DNA of 14,419 bases from JAAGZL01 sp050297535 (GCA_050297535.1 JBNKSV010000048.1:1-14419), one strand, 5' to 3'; shown: positions 1-6,622, counted from the first letter of the stretch. Program-made: numbers and translations. Notes: a model not told the origin generated them from the letters alone.

Positions 1-29
1 CGATACAGAAGAGCGCTTGAGGAGAGAAC

Positions 30-308
30 ATGGCATTCAGGATTATAGAGAGCTGTACCAACTGTTGGGCCTGTGAACCGCTTTGTCCCAGCAAGGCCAT
101 CGTTGCCGCCGATCCCCATTTTCTGATTGAGGCCAGCAAGTGTACCGAGTGCGCGGGAGATTATGCCGATCCGCAGTGCGCCAGCATCTGTCCTATTGAG
201 GGCGCGATACTGGACAGCCAGGGGCAGGCGCTCAATCCTCCTGGGTCGTTGACCGGTATTCATCCCCTGTGGTTAGAAGAGGTGATGGCTGAGATACGGG
301 CGCGTTGA
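30..308 (+). CDS. 2[4Fe-4S] ferredoxin, nif-associated
   Basis: A 92-residue small ferredoxin, expected to be a cytoplasmic low-potential electron carrier. Cluster motif 1 is C9-x2-C12-x2-C15-x3-C19-Pro. Motif 2 is C38-x2-C41-x8-C50-x3-C54-Pro; the eight-residue insertion between its second and third Cys is typical of the Allochromatium vinosum/YfhL type. The C-terminal tail (about 60-92) has no cysteines. The ATG at 30 follows a strong GAGGAGAG ribosome site at 19-26. It lies 27 bases before nifQ on the same strand, the usual company of nif ferredoxins, so it probably serves nitrogenase or FeMo-cofactor assembly. Family assignment is firm; the specific partner is inferred. Genes of this kind are named variously (fdxN and others), so no symbol is given. 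Confidence 0.93.
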   Translation: MAFRIIESCTNCWACEPLCPSKAIVAADPHFLIEASKCTECAGDYADPQCASICPIEGAILDSQGQALNPPGSLTGIHPLWLEEVMAEIRAR

Positions 309-335
309 ATGTAATACCATTGTTGAGGTGCTGCG

Positions 336-926
336 ATGTGTTCGGATAAGACCAGCATGGAAACACGCGACGACATATATTTCTGGTTGCTGGACCACGC
401 CCAGCTTGAGTATAGCTACGGGGATGAGAATACCGAGTTGCTGGCGCGCATCTACGCCAGTTGGTCGGTGGGCGAGGGGGCGTTGCCGGATTGGCTGGGC
501 CTGGAGCCGGAGATGTTTATGGGCATGATGGCCCACCATTTCCCCCACTATAATATCGAATCGGTGCCTAATCCTGGTCGTAGTCTTGATCTTTCCCGAT
601 CTCCGGAATCTGCCGACCTGACACAGCTGTTACTGCAAGGCCGCACCCAAGGCAATCAGTCCGAGCTGTGGATGACGCATATCCTGGTGGCCGGGTGTAT
701 GGGTAGCGATCACCTGTGGCAGGACCTGGGTCTGTGGGAGCGGGCCGATCTTTCCCGTCTGATGTCGTACAATTTCCGTTCCCTGGCCGCGTCGAATTAC
801 CGCGACATGAAGTGGAAGAAGTTTCTGTATAAACAGCTGTGCGCGGCCGAAGGCGTTTATGTCTGCCGTTCTCCCAGTTGTGAGGTGTGCGCCGATTATC
901 AGGAGTGCTTTGGACCGGAGGATTGA
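336..926 (+). CDS. nifQ: NifQ, molybdenum donor for FeMo-cofactor synthesis
   Basis: A 196-residue cytoplasmic protein. The C-terminus carries the NifQ signature C177-x4-C182-x2-C185-x5-C191 followed by FGPED. Upstream of it lie the family blocks around HLWQDLGL and MKWKKFLYKQLC. The N-terminal half contains LPDWLGL and HHFPHY, which match the usual NifQ pattern. In other diazotrophs NifQ binds an Fe-S/Mo cluster and delivers molybdenum to the NifEN/NifH maturation complex. The ATG at 336 has a GAGGTG ribosome site at 325-330. Its TGA overlaps the ATG of draG (TGATG at 924-928), which implies translational coupling. Length and motifs are normal and there is no fusion or truncation. Confidence 0.96.
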   Translation: MCSDKTSMETRDDIYFWLLDHAQLEYSYGDENTELLARIYASWSVGEGALPDWLGLEPEMFMGMMAHHFPHYNIESVPNPGRSLDLSRSPESADLTQLLLQGRTQGNQSELWMTHILVAGCMGSDHLWQDLGLWERADLSRLMSYNFRSLAASNYRDMKWKKFLYKQLCAAEGVYVCRSPSCEVCADYQECFGPED

Positions 927-1858
927 TGTTTAATTTTCTCAGACCGGACCTGTATTCATCGGGCGTCTTACAGCGTGATCTGGAGAGGCGGGCGGTTGGC
1001 GCCTATCTTGGCGTTGCCGTGGGCGATGCCCTGGGTGCGACTACGGAGTTTCTAACCCCAAGGGAAATCGAACATCAGTATGGCACCCATAGCAAGATTA
1101 TCGGTGGGGGCTGGTTGCATCTGAAACCGGGACAGGTGACAGATGATACCGAGATGAGCCTGGCGTTGGGACGCTCCATCTTGGAAAACGATGGTGTGGT
1201 TGCGACCGCAGCGGCCGAGGCATTCAGCGATTGGATGCGTAGCAAGCCGGTGGATATCGGGCACACGGTTCGGCGTGGACTGGTTAACTATCGCAATACC
1301 GGCGAACCCCGTGTGCCGGAAAACGAGTACGATGCCGGTAACGGCGCCTGTATGCGCTCGGTGCCGATCGCCCTCGGTTATTGGAACGCTCCGCAGGAGG
1401 AGTTGTTGCGGGTATCGCGGGTTCAATCCCACATTACCCACCACAACCTGCAGGCGGATGCCGGAACCGAGACCGTTCTGCGGATGACTGTCGCGGCGCT
1501 TAAGGGGAAACCCAAGTCTGAGTTGCGGGAGATGGCGGATGCCCTGGTTGCGGAACATAAGCCTTACCGTTTTGATCGAAAGAAGGCGGAAAATCCCAGC
1601 GCCTGGATCGTGCATACCCTGAAGGCGGTGTTTCAGGCATTTTTTGCCCACGACAGTTTTGAGGCGATACTGGTAGATGTGGTCAATCGGGGCGGGGATG
1701 CAGACACTACCGGAGCTATTGCCGGTATGTTGGCCGGTGCCTATTACGGTGTAGACGCCATCCCCAAGCGTTGGTTAAAGGTGTTGGATGCGGAGGTGCG
1801 CAAGAGCTGTGAGGGTCAGGCGTTGGGGTTATTAAGACTAGCTGAACAGAGGGCTTGA
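926..1858 (+). CDS. draG: ADP-ribosyl-[dinitrogenase reductase] hydrolase
   Basis: A 310-residue ADP-ribosylglycohydrolase. DraG removes ADP-ribose from the arginine of the nitrogenase Fe protein, reversing the switch-off imposed by DraT. Visible family motifs are GDALGATTEF near the N-terminus, QVTDDTEM (metal-binding aspartates), GNGACMRSVP, THHNLQADAG and the C-terminal GGDADTTGAIAGML, which supplies the second set of metal ligands. The frame stays open upstream to an ATG at 887, but the ATG at 926 is preferred: it overlaps the nifQ stop and gives the normal DraG N-terminus. A general ADP-ribosylglycohydrolase would look similar; the coupling to nifQ supports draG. No draT is present in this window. 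Confidence 0.93.
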   Translation: MFNFLRPDLYSSGVLQRDLERRAVGAYLGVAVGDALGATTEFLTPREIEHQYGTHSKIIGGGWLHLKPGQVTDDTEMSLALGRSILENDGVVATAAAEAFSDWMRSKPVDIGHTVRRGLVNYRNTGEPRVPENEYDAGNGACMRSVPIALGYWNAPQEELLRVSRVQSHITHHNLQADAGTETVLRMTVAALKGKPKSELREMADALVAEHKPYRFDRKKAENPSAWIVHTLKAVFQAFFAHDSFEAILVDVVNRGGDADTTGAIAGMLAGAYYGVDAIPKRWLKVLDAEVRKSCEGQALGLLRLAEQRA

Positions 1859-1860
1859 CC

Positions 1861-2304
1861 ATGCGGATACGTCCGGCCAAGAAGACTGATATCACCGGTA
1901 TGTCGCTTTTGCTTACCCAGCTGTTTTCTATCGAGTCGGATTTTAAGCCAGATGAAAAGAAGCAGTCTCAAGGTTTGTCACTGCTGCTGGATGCTCGGGG
2001 CGCTCACATACTGGTGGCGGAAGAGCAGGGCGCAATCGTCGCAATGGCCACGGTGCAGATTCTGGTCTCCACCGCAGAGGGAGGTCATGTCGGTTTGATA
2101 GAGGACGTGGTGGTGGACCAAGGATATCGTGGCAAAGGGATCGGCAAGGCGTTATTGAATCATCTGCACGAGTGGGCGCAGGATAACGGTTTGACCAGAT
2201 TACAGCTTGCGGCGGATCGGGATAACAGCTCGGCGCTGGAGTTTTATGTCAGGAATGGTTGGAAACAGACTAATCTGGTGTTGTTAAGGCGAGGCCGCCT
2301 ATAA
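1861..2304 (+). CDS. GNAT family N-acetyltransferase
   Basis: A 147-residue single-domain acetyltransferase. The acetyl-CoA pyrophosphate-binding motif is YRGKGIGKALL (Q/R-x-x-G-x-G/A), preceded by the beta4 strand GLIEDVVVD and followed by NSSALEFYVRNGW, the usual C-terminal GNAT signature. The substrate cannot be read from sequence; amino groups of a small molecule or a protein are both possible. A TTG lies in frame at 1855, but the ATG at 1861, two bases after the draG stop, gives a normal N-terminus (MRIRPAKKTD). The spacing makes it the last gene of the ferredoxin-nifQ-draG operon. No functional link to nitrogen fixation is evident beyond location. Confidence 0.88.
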   Translation: MRIRPAKKTDITGMSLLLTQLFSIESDFKPDEKKQSQGLSLLLDARGAHILVAEEQGAIVAMATVQILVSTAEGGHVGLIEDVVVDQGYRGKGIGKALLNHLHEWAQDNGLTRLQLAADRDNSSALEFYVRNGWKQTNLVLLRRGRL

Positions 2305-2319
2305 ATCATACTGGCTGGT

Positions 2320-2526
2320 TCACACCTTTATGAAGAACGGCATCAAGACCAAGGCAACGCCGACAATGATAAGCAGGAATAGGTTGCTAATAAGATACGG
2401 AATAATAAATAAGGCGACACCGACGGCAAACGGAACCACCGCCCTTTGTCGCCTGCCATAGGTAAAGAACCCTAGGCCGAGCGCCCCAAATATCAGTGCG
2501 CAAACTATTTGAATGGAGTTATCCAT
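2320..2526 (-). CDS. Small two-helix membrane protein
   Basis: A 68-residue hydrophobic protein with two predicted transmembrane segments (about residues 5-24 and 32-66, the second long enough to break into two). A short basic loop GRRQRA lies between them. The strong alternation of hydrophobic and basic segments makes this a believable gene rather than a chance frame. Its function is not recognised. It sits 49 bases downstream of the small cysteine protein on the same strand and may share its transcript. It converges on the acetyltransferase gene with a 15-base gap and no clear terminator. Confidence 0.62.
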   Translation of the reverse strand: MDNSIQIVCALIFGALGLGFFTYGRRQRAVVPFAVGVALFIIPYLISNLFLLIIVGVALVLMPFFIKV

Positions 2527-2575
2527 GAGAGAGTCCCGGTTGATTTTTATTTCTCTGAACTGGGTTTAGCATGGT

Positions 2576-2764
2576 CTATTGATACTTGTGGAAATTGTAC
2601 TTGTCTGCAAGCTCTGTTTTCTCCTCCTGCGGAAGCGAAGAAAAATATCTTTTCCAGCCTGGGCAAATGTTGATATGCCAGCGCCATAACCGACCGGGGA
2701 TAGATTCGGGTTTGGCATCATAATTAGCCCGAAATCTGCAATTGCCACAGTTGTGTTTGGTCAT
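2576..2764 (-). CDS. Small conserved-looking cysteine protein
   Basis: A 62-residue protein with an N-terminal C-x2-C pair (NCGNC, C6 and C9) and a third cysteine in the block ICPGWKRYFSSLP (C34). It is rich in Trp, Arg and Lys and has a charged C-terminal helix. The cysteines, with His4 and His30 nearby, could bind a metal or Fe-S cluster; that is inference. A GGAG ribosome site lies about 8 bases before the ATG at 2764. An overlapping antisense frame of similar size also exists here (2566-2748), but this one has the start signal and the protein-like composition. The family is not recognised with certainty. Confidence 0.6.
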   Translation of the reverse strand: MTKHNCGNCRFRANYDAKPESIPGRLWRWHINICPGWKRYFSSLPQEEKTELADKYNFHKYQ

Positions 2765-3024
2765 ATCTTATGCTCCATCCAAAGATAAATTATGTGGTTA
2801 CTAAGCGCGTAGGATCTTCATCTCTGATTCTTGGATAGTAGCATTATTGCCAGATTTTCTCTTGACCACATATAGCAAAACGGTGCAATATCGGCCCATG
2901 CATTACTCACACGCCAAAATGATGGAAATTACCCCGGTACGAGTCGTCCTGTGGCGACCAGTGTCGGTCCGTTGGCGTTTGGAGGAAAAGCTGTAATTTT
3001 CAGTTAATAGATTTATCAACCTAC
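2765..3024. other. Gene-free leader/intergenic region
   Basis: About 260 bases with no convincing gene. It must hold the leftward promoter of the small cysteine gene. On the plus strand a TTGACC at 2862-2867 is a possible -35 element, with a weak CAATAT 18 bases later. A 33-codon frame (2898-2996; alternative starts at 2919 and 2922) encodes a short Arg/Trp-containing peptide ending EEKL, but has no ribosome site. The stretch ends at the strong terminator at 3025-3059. The arrangement fits either a small RNA gene or a regulatory leader of the DMT exporter; no known riboswitch class was recognised. Confidence 0.4.
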
Positions 3025-3059
3025 AAAGGCCGCGGAGTCACACTTCGCGGCCTTTTTTT
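3025..3059 (+). terminator. Strong intrinsic terminator / possible attenuator
   Basis: AAAGGCCGCG at 3025-3034 pairs perfectly with CGCGGCCTTT at 3046-3055. The inner GAGT/ACTT bases extend the stem to 14 pairs (one G-T wobble) around a CAC loop, and seven T's follow at 3053-3059. The exporter's ribosome site begins only a few bases later (GGAGG, 3066-3070). It therefore ends plus-strand transcripts started in 2765-3024 and sits where an attenuator would. Confidence 0.9.
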
Positions 3060-3075
3060 ATCTCTGGAGGAAATG

Positions 3076-3963
3076 ATGTCTGTTCCCGCGGCGTATATCG
3101 GGATTGTCTTGATCTGGGCGACCACGCCCCTGGCGATCAAATGGAGCAATGACAGCAGCGATTTTTTGCTGGCTGTCAGTGCCCGTATGTCCATCGGATT
3201 CATGCTTTGTCTGTTATTGCTGTTGCTGTTTCGCGTGCCTATGCGCTGGGACCGCGTGGCGGTGCGAAGCTATGCGGCTGGCGGGCTCGGTATATTCGGT
3301 GCCATGATGAGCGTCTACTGGGGAGCACAGTACATTCCCTCTGGGTTGATCTCGGTGTTGTACGGTTTGACGCCGATGGTGATCGGGATATTTGCCGCCC
3401 TGTGGCTGGGAGAGCAATTCTTTACCCCATCCAAGATCCTGGGGTTGCTGTTGGCTGTAGCGGGATTGGGGGAGATATTCTGGCCGCAGGATACCGGTAT
3501 ACCGATTAGCATATATGGGGTGATTGGGGTGCTGATGTCGGTGGTTATCCATTCCCTGAGTTCGGTGTGGGTCAAACGTATCGGCGCAGAGATTCATCCG
3601 CTGGCGCAGAATAGCGGTGCCTTGGGCATAGCGGTTCCGTTGTATGCGATTTGCTGGTTGTTGTTTGGCGGGTCGTTCCCGGAGCAATTGCCTCAGCATA
3701 CTATGGGAGCGATTCTCTACCTGGCGGTGATTGGAACAGTGTTGGGTTTCAATCTCTACTTCTATGTGCTGAAGCGGGTGCCTGCATCTATGATCGGCTT
3801 GATTACCCTGATTACACCGGTCCTAGCGTTGTTGCTGGGGCAGACGCTGAATGGCGAACAGATAGGTATGCACGTCTGGTTTGGCACGATTGCCATCCTT
3901 GCGGGATTAGGGATGTATCTGTGGGGAGGACGCCTTTATCGGGTTCTGATCTATGTAAAGTGA
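3076..3963 (+). CDS. DMT superfamily (EamA) transporter
   Basis: A 295-residue inner-membrane protein with about ten hydrophobic segments arranged as two EamA repeats (roughly 5-135 and 150-285). The first repeat starts with the typical IWATTPLAIKW. The second contains VLGFNLYFYVLKRVPASMIGL and TPVLALLLG, which match the end of EamA domains. Such proteins usually export amino acids or other small metabolites; the substrate is not predictable here. Two ATGs are adjacent (3073 and 3076). The second is chosen because GGAGG at 3066-3070 is then five bases away. It is preceded by an unusual leader with a terminator and followed by a hairpin. It appears to be a single-gene unit. Confidence 0.88.
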   Translation: MSVPAAYIGIVLIWATTPLAIKWSNDSSDFLLAVSARMSIGFMLCLLLLLLFRVPMRWDRVAVRSYAAGGLGIFGAMMSVYWGAQYIPSGLISVLYGLTPMVIGIFAALWLGEQFFTPSKILGLLLAVAGLGEIFWPQDTGIPISIYGVIGVLMSVVIHSLSSVWVKRIGAEIHPLAQNSGALGIAVPLYAICWLLFGGSFPEQLPQHTMGAILYLAVIGTVLGFNLYFYVLKRVPASMIGLITLITPVLALLLGQTLNGEQIGMHVWFGTIAILAGLGMYLWGGRLYRVLIYVK

Positions 3964-3970
3964 TTGCTGT

Positions 3971-4002
3971 TGGCAACTCCCCTGTGTCAGGGGAGCATGC
4001 CA
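3971..4002. repeat. Hairpin after the DMT transporter gene
   Basis: CTCCCCTG (3977-3984) and CAGGGGAG (3988-3995) form a perfect 8-bp stem with a TGT loop. The outer TGGCA (3971-3975) and TGCCA (3998-4002) add five more pairs across a small internal loop. No T-run follows, so it is not a standard intrinsic terminator. It starts eight bases after the stop codon and could protect the mRNA 3' end or contribute to termination. Confidence 0.7.
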
Positions 4003-4027
4003 CCAGTCAGTAAGAGTAACAATTTGC

Positions 4028-4056
4028 TTGCGCAATCCTTGGTGGGTGTCTATTGT
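4028..4056 (+). promoter_or_regulatory. Possible sigma-70 promoter for the unknown operon
   Basis: TTGCGC (4028-4033) and TATTGT (4051-4056) are separated by 17 bases, resembling -35 and -10 elements. Transcription would begin near 4063, about 75 bases before the ATG at 4140. No -24/-12 element with correct GG-N10-GC spacing was found here. Evidence is only the two hexamers. Confidence 0.25.
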
Positions 4057-4139
4057 GATTTTAGGGACCTGCATGTGATGCTGTTTTGTTCTACAAATCC
4101 CTGCCTACTTAAAGAGAGACCACAATCAAGGAGAGAATT

Positions 4140-5015
4140 ATGGGTACATTAATAGCAATGGCATATCCAACCACGTTGTTCGCTAAATTGGCGGATCACA
4201 CCTATGTGAAATGTGGTACCGGTAAAAAGGCTTGGGGTTGTTGGGGAGGTAAAAAAGGTGGGAGCAAATTACGCCAGGGAACTGGCAGCACCAAGCGGGC
4301 CAATTGTATTGCCGGGCCAGACGAGAAGGCCGGTATTAAGTGCTATCTGGTCAACGGAGTTTGTCATCAGGCAGCCAATCGTATTCTGCTTCCTGCCGGT
4401 ATTACGGTGCGTGGTGCACGCGGCTATACCATTTCTGAATCGTTGTTCGGCACTTATGGAAGGGTCGGGATCTGGCCTTGTAAATCACCATTCAACAAAT
4501 GCCAAAATGTGACGGGAGATCTTCCTGAGTGTGCTGAAGCGAAACGCGTTAAATACACACCCAAGATGCTGGAGACCCTCTCACTGGCGCCGGAAGATAA
4601 ACTCGACTGGCACTATATCAATGGTGTTCTGAATATATACAATGAAGCGAATAGTATGTTTGCCGCCAAAAGTGTGACTGCGACGCAGGCTAAGTCATTT
4701 CACATTAAGCTATTTATGTATATGGCTGAGTTCCATTTGGGTTCGATGTTGGATAGTAAACTTGCCAAACGTCTGAAGCAGGTGCGTGGAGAAACCGAGA
4801 AGTCATGGTTGAAGATAGAAAGGCCGTTTGCGGCGGCGGAGGCCGATGTTGATGATTTTGTGGCTGAGTTTGATAAACTCACGCTGACATTTCAGGACGA
4901 AATGGCCAATGCCATGACGCCAGAACAGTACGTTACCTTGTTTGATCTGAAACCATCTGAACGGATTATTCTGGCTGACCCGACTATTGTTTCTAAAGTG
5001 TTTAAAGGAAAGTAG
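4140..5015 (+). CDS. Unknown protein with His...Cys-His motif
   Basis: A 291-residue protein that I cannot assign to a named family. The N-terminal half (1-131) holds all eight cysteines (25, 34, 56, 68, 75, 114, 121, 131), many glycines (WGCWGGKKGG), and two striking blocks: ADHTYVKCG (H20) and NGVCHQAANRILLPAG (C75-H76). The order His first, then Cys in a C-H-x-x-A-N context, recalls circularly permuted papain-fold enzymes (LRAT/YiiX/NlpC-like), which would make it a cysteine hydrolase or acyltransferase; this is only a motif-level inference. The C-terminal half (about 135-291) has no Cys and looks helical. No signal peptide is evident. AAGGAGAG at 4128-4135 supports the ATG at 4140. It is followed after 17 bases by a second unknown gene. 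Confidence 0.85.
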   Translation: MGTLIAMAYPTTLFAKLADHTYVKCGTGKKAWGCWGGKKGGSKLRQGTGSTKRANCIAGPDEKAGIKCYLVNGVCHQAANRILLPAGITVRGARGYTISESLFGTYGRVGIWPCKSPFNKCQNVTGDLPECAEAKRVKYTPKMLETLSLAPEDKLDWHYINGVLNIYNEANSMFAAKSVTATQAKSFHIKLFMYMAEFHLGSMLDSKLAKRLKQVRGETEKSWLKIERPFAAAEADVDDFVAEFDKLTLTFQDEMANAMTPEQYVTLFDLKPSERIILADPTIVSKVFKGK

Positions 5016-5032
5016 GGTGGTACGGAGTCTGT

Positions 5033-5458
5033 ATGGCGGGAGCTGACGAATTGGATTATGGGCCGCGCCTCAGTGATGAGGAGTACGACCGGTCAATAGT
5101 AATGCTTTACAGTGAGTTACCGCCAGTTCCATCGTTAGAACAGCGGCGTGAGGTGCGTCGCCTGGAAATGGATCTTGCCATTGATCACCGCCTGGGGTGC
5201 GATTTTCCGCGCGCCAGGCGGGATGCACTGTGGGCCGTGCAGCAAAAAGTTGAACGGCGACGCATTATGCTTATGTTTAAGTATCTATTGCGGCGGCTTT
5301 TCACCAGGAGTTTGCTCAAGGATGCCCAAGGACTTGCCGGTTATTTAGTCGATGCATATGGCAGCGTCCTGAACAAAGCAGAACTGGAACGTTTTTTCGG
5401 CGAAGAAGAGGCCCGTAACCCCACTTTGCCTCTTGGTACCGAGCAGCTCAAGAAATAG
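5033..5458 (+). CDS. Unknown helical, Arg-rich protein (operon partner)
   Basis: A 141-residue soluble protein with no recognised family. It opens with an acidic segment (GADELDYG, LSDEEYD), then long Arg/Glu-rich helices (about 35-100, including RREVRRLEMDL and KVERRRIMLMF), and ends in an acidic-to-polar tail (FFGEEEARN). It has one cysteine (C56). The ATG at 5033 lies 17 bases after the preceding stop with CGGAG at 5023-5027, so the two genes are almost certainly cotranscribed and the products may act together, for example as enzyme and binding partner. It converges on modD with a 60-base gap that shows no clear terminator. Confidence 0.8.
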   Translation: MAGADELDYGPRLSDEEYDRSIVMLYSELPPVPSLEQRREVRRLEMDLAIDHRLGCDFPRARRDALWAVQQKVERRRIMLMFKYLLRRLFTRSLLKDAQGLAGYLVDAYGSVLNKAELERFFGEEEARNPTLPLGTEQLKK

Positions 5459-5518
5459 ACAAGCCATTAATTTGTGGAAACTGCCACTGTTTTTGAAAGG
5501 CACATCCCTTGAACGTCC

Positions 5519-6364
5519 TTAAGTCAACCCCATCTTTGCCCCCAGGTTTGCCATCCCTGCCTGATAGACTGCGCTGGTAACAATGCCGTCGATCCCGGTT
5601 CTGGCAAAAGACTCAACATTATTTATATTGACACCTCCGGCGATCAGTATCTTGACCAGCTGGAACTCGTTATCTCTATATTCGATAATCTTGCCAATCT
5701 GTTCCAAAGTGAGCTTATCCAACTGTATGACATCGGCTCCATGTTGCATTAACGCGGTTGCATCATCAAAGCTCTCGCTTTCTACCACGATCTTTTTCTC
5801 AACCACATGACGCTTGAGTTCTTGGATGTAGGCATAAAATTCCGTATCGTTTTTGTAAAGTATGCGATGGGCGTTAAAAAACAGGATGGTCTCGCTTAGC
5901 CCTAACCGGTGGGGCATAGCTCCTCCGCTCATAGCTGCCTTGATGCAGAGTTTCTTGGCGAAGGGAAAGGTTTTGCGGGTGGTCAATAGTTCACAGTATG
6001 GATTTATCTCCTTGATGAACTGATTCATTAAAAAAGCATAGGTGGATATTTTGCAGCTGTACTCCAGAAGTATTTGCGTCAGCCGATAGGCCTTATGCAC
6101 CAGGGTGTATTCGCCTTCATAACTTAAGATTACATCATCTTTCTGTGCCTTATGGGCGCTGGGGATAAAAGAGAGAATCTTGCAATCAAAATGTTCCGCT
6201 ATCCTTGCAGCCTCCTCGCTACATGAAACCATTAGGTCTTCGCGGGTAAATATATCAATTCTCGCTGTGCGTCCGGCGCTATTTTGCAAATGTGTGGTTA
6301 AATCAAAAAAAGGTATATCTTCATTGATGTAATCAAGTAGTTCTTTATCGGTTAGGTTAAACAT
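5519..6364 (-). CDS. modD: ModD, NadC-like phosphoribosyltransferase homologue
   Basis: A 281-residue homologue of nicotinate-nucleotide (quinolinate) pyrophosphorylase. The N-terminal domain contains EDIPFFDLTTHL. The barrel carries TTRKTFPFAKKLCIKAAMSG, GGAMPHRLGLSET and VVESESFDDATALM, corresponding to the Arg/Lys/His and Glu positions of the NadC phosphoribosyl site. It ends with LIAGGVNINNVESFARTG. ModD genes are found beside molybdate transport genes; their reaction is not established, and NadC activity should not be assumed. Two starts are possible: the ATG at 6379 has no ribosome site, whereas AGGAA lies six bases before the ATG at 6364, so 6364 is preferred. It is divergent from modABC. 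Confidence 0.88.
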   Translation of the reverse strand: MFNLTDKELLDYINEDIPFFDLTTHLQNSAGRTARIDIFTREDLMVSCSEEAARIAEHFDCKILSFIPSAHKAQKDDVILSYEGEYTLVHKAYRLTQILLEYSCKISTYAFLMNQFIKEINPYCELLTTRKTFPFAKKLCIKAAMSGGAMPHRLGLSETILFFNAHRILYKNDTEFYAYIQELKRHVVEKKIVVESESFDDATALMQHGADVIQLDKLTLEQIGKIIEYRDNEFQLVKILIAGGVNINNVESFARTGIDGIVTSAVYQAGMANLGAKMGLT

Positions 6365-6403
6365 TATTGGTTCCTGCATTATGACTAAGCATATATCTTG
6401 GTA

Positions 6404-6431
6404 TGTATAAAAATAGCATGTGCCGTTACAA
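6404..6431 (-). promoter_or_regulatory. Possible sigma-70 promoter of modD
   Basis: On the minus strand TTGTAA (6431-6426) and TATACA (6409-6404) are 16 bases apart and resemble -35 and -10 hexamers. The start of transcription would fall near 6397, about 33 bases before the modD ATG. The match is moderate. Confidence 0.3.
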
Positions 6432-6523
6432 GCACTAATTGATAATTCTTCTCTTCAGCGTATTTCAATCATATCTCCTGCCTCTAGCGCATGTCGTATT
6501 TATTTAGAAGACAGGGATGTAAT

Positions 6524-6539
6524 TGTTGTTATTGCCACA
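6524..6539 (+). promoter_or_regulatory. Candidate NifA upstream activator site
   Basis: TGT (6524-6526) and ACA (6537-6539) are separated by exactly ten bases, the TGT-N10-ACA pattern bound by NifA. The frequent extra T in the middle of the spacer is absent. It is centred about 96 bases before the predicted start of the modA transcript, within the usual distance for such sites. The motif alone is common by chance; its position relative to a good -24/-12 element gives it weight. Confidence 0.6.
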
Positions 6540-6570
6540 TTGTAAGAAATCCAACCTATACGAGATTCAG

Positions 6571-6583
6571 TAACTTATTGAAT
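6571..6583 (+). promoter_or_regulatory. IHF-like binding site
   Basis: TAACTTATTGAAT matches the reverse of the IHF consensus (YAANNNNTTGATW) at all but one defined position and lies in AT-rich DNA. It is placed between the activator site and the -24/-12 promoter, where IHF normally bends DNA to bring NifA to sigma-54 polymerase. Confidence 0.45.
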
Positions 6584-6596
6584 AATAACTATTATT
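6581..6596. repeat. AT-rich inverted repeat in the modA control region
   Basis: AATAATA (6581-6587) and TATTATT (6590-6596) form a perfect 7-bp inverted repeat around AC. It lies just upstream of the -24 element and partly overlaps the IHF-like site. It may be an operator or simply AT-rich promoter DNA. Confidence 0.4.
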
Positions 6597-6601
6597 GTTA
6601 A

Positions 6602-6617
6602 TGGCATGGGATGTGCT
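6602..6617 (+). promoter_or_regulatory. Sigma-54 (-24/-12) promoter of modABC
   Basis: TGGCATGGGATGTGCT fits the sigma-54 consensus (TGGCACGNNNNTTGCW): the invariant GG (6603-6604) and GC (6615-6616) are exactly ten bases apart, and the flanking TGGCA, G and TGC also match. Transcription should start near 6628, leaving a leader of about 50 bases before modA. Together with the upstream activator-like site this suggests nif-type, NifA-dependent expression. Confidence 0.72.
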
Positions 6618-6622
6618 TTATA

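Noticed and set aside
2566..2748. Alternative minus-strand 60-codon frame
   Set aside because: It overlaps the 62-residue cysteine protein in another frame and lacks a ribosome site and protein-like composition.
3969..3988. TTGGCA at 3970-3975 as a -24 element for the unknown operon
   Set aside because: Ten bases after GG the sequence is GT, not GC, and these bases belong to the strong hairpin after the exporter gene.
6392..6433. Possible sigma-54 promoter for modD on the minus strand (CGGCAC followed by a T-rich stretch)
   Set aside because: The -24-like GG is present but the base pair ten positions on is TT instead of the required GC; a sigma-70-like pair fits the same area better.
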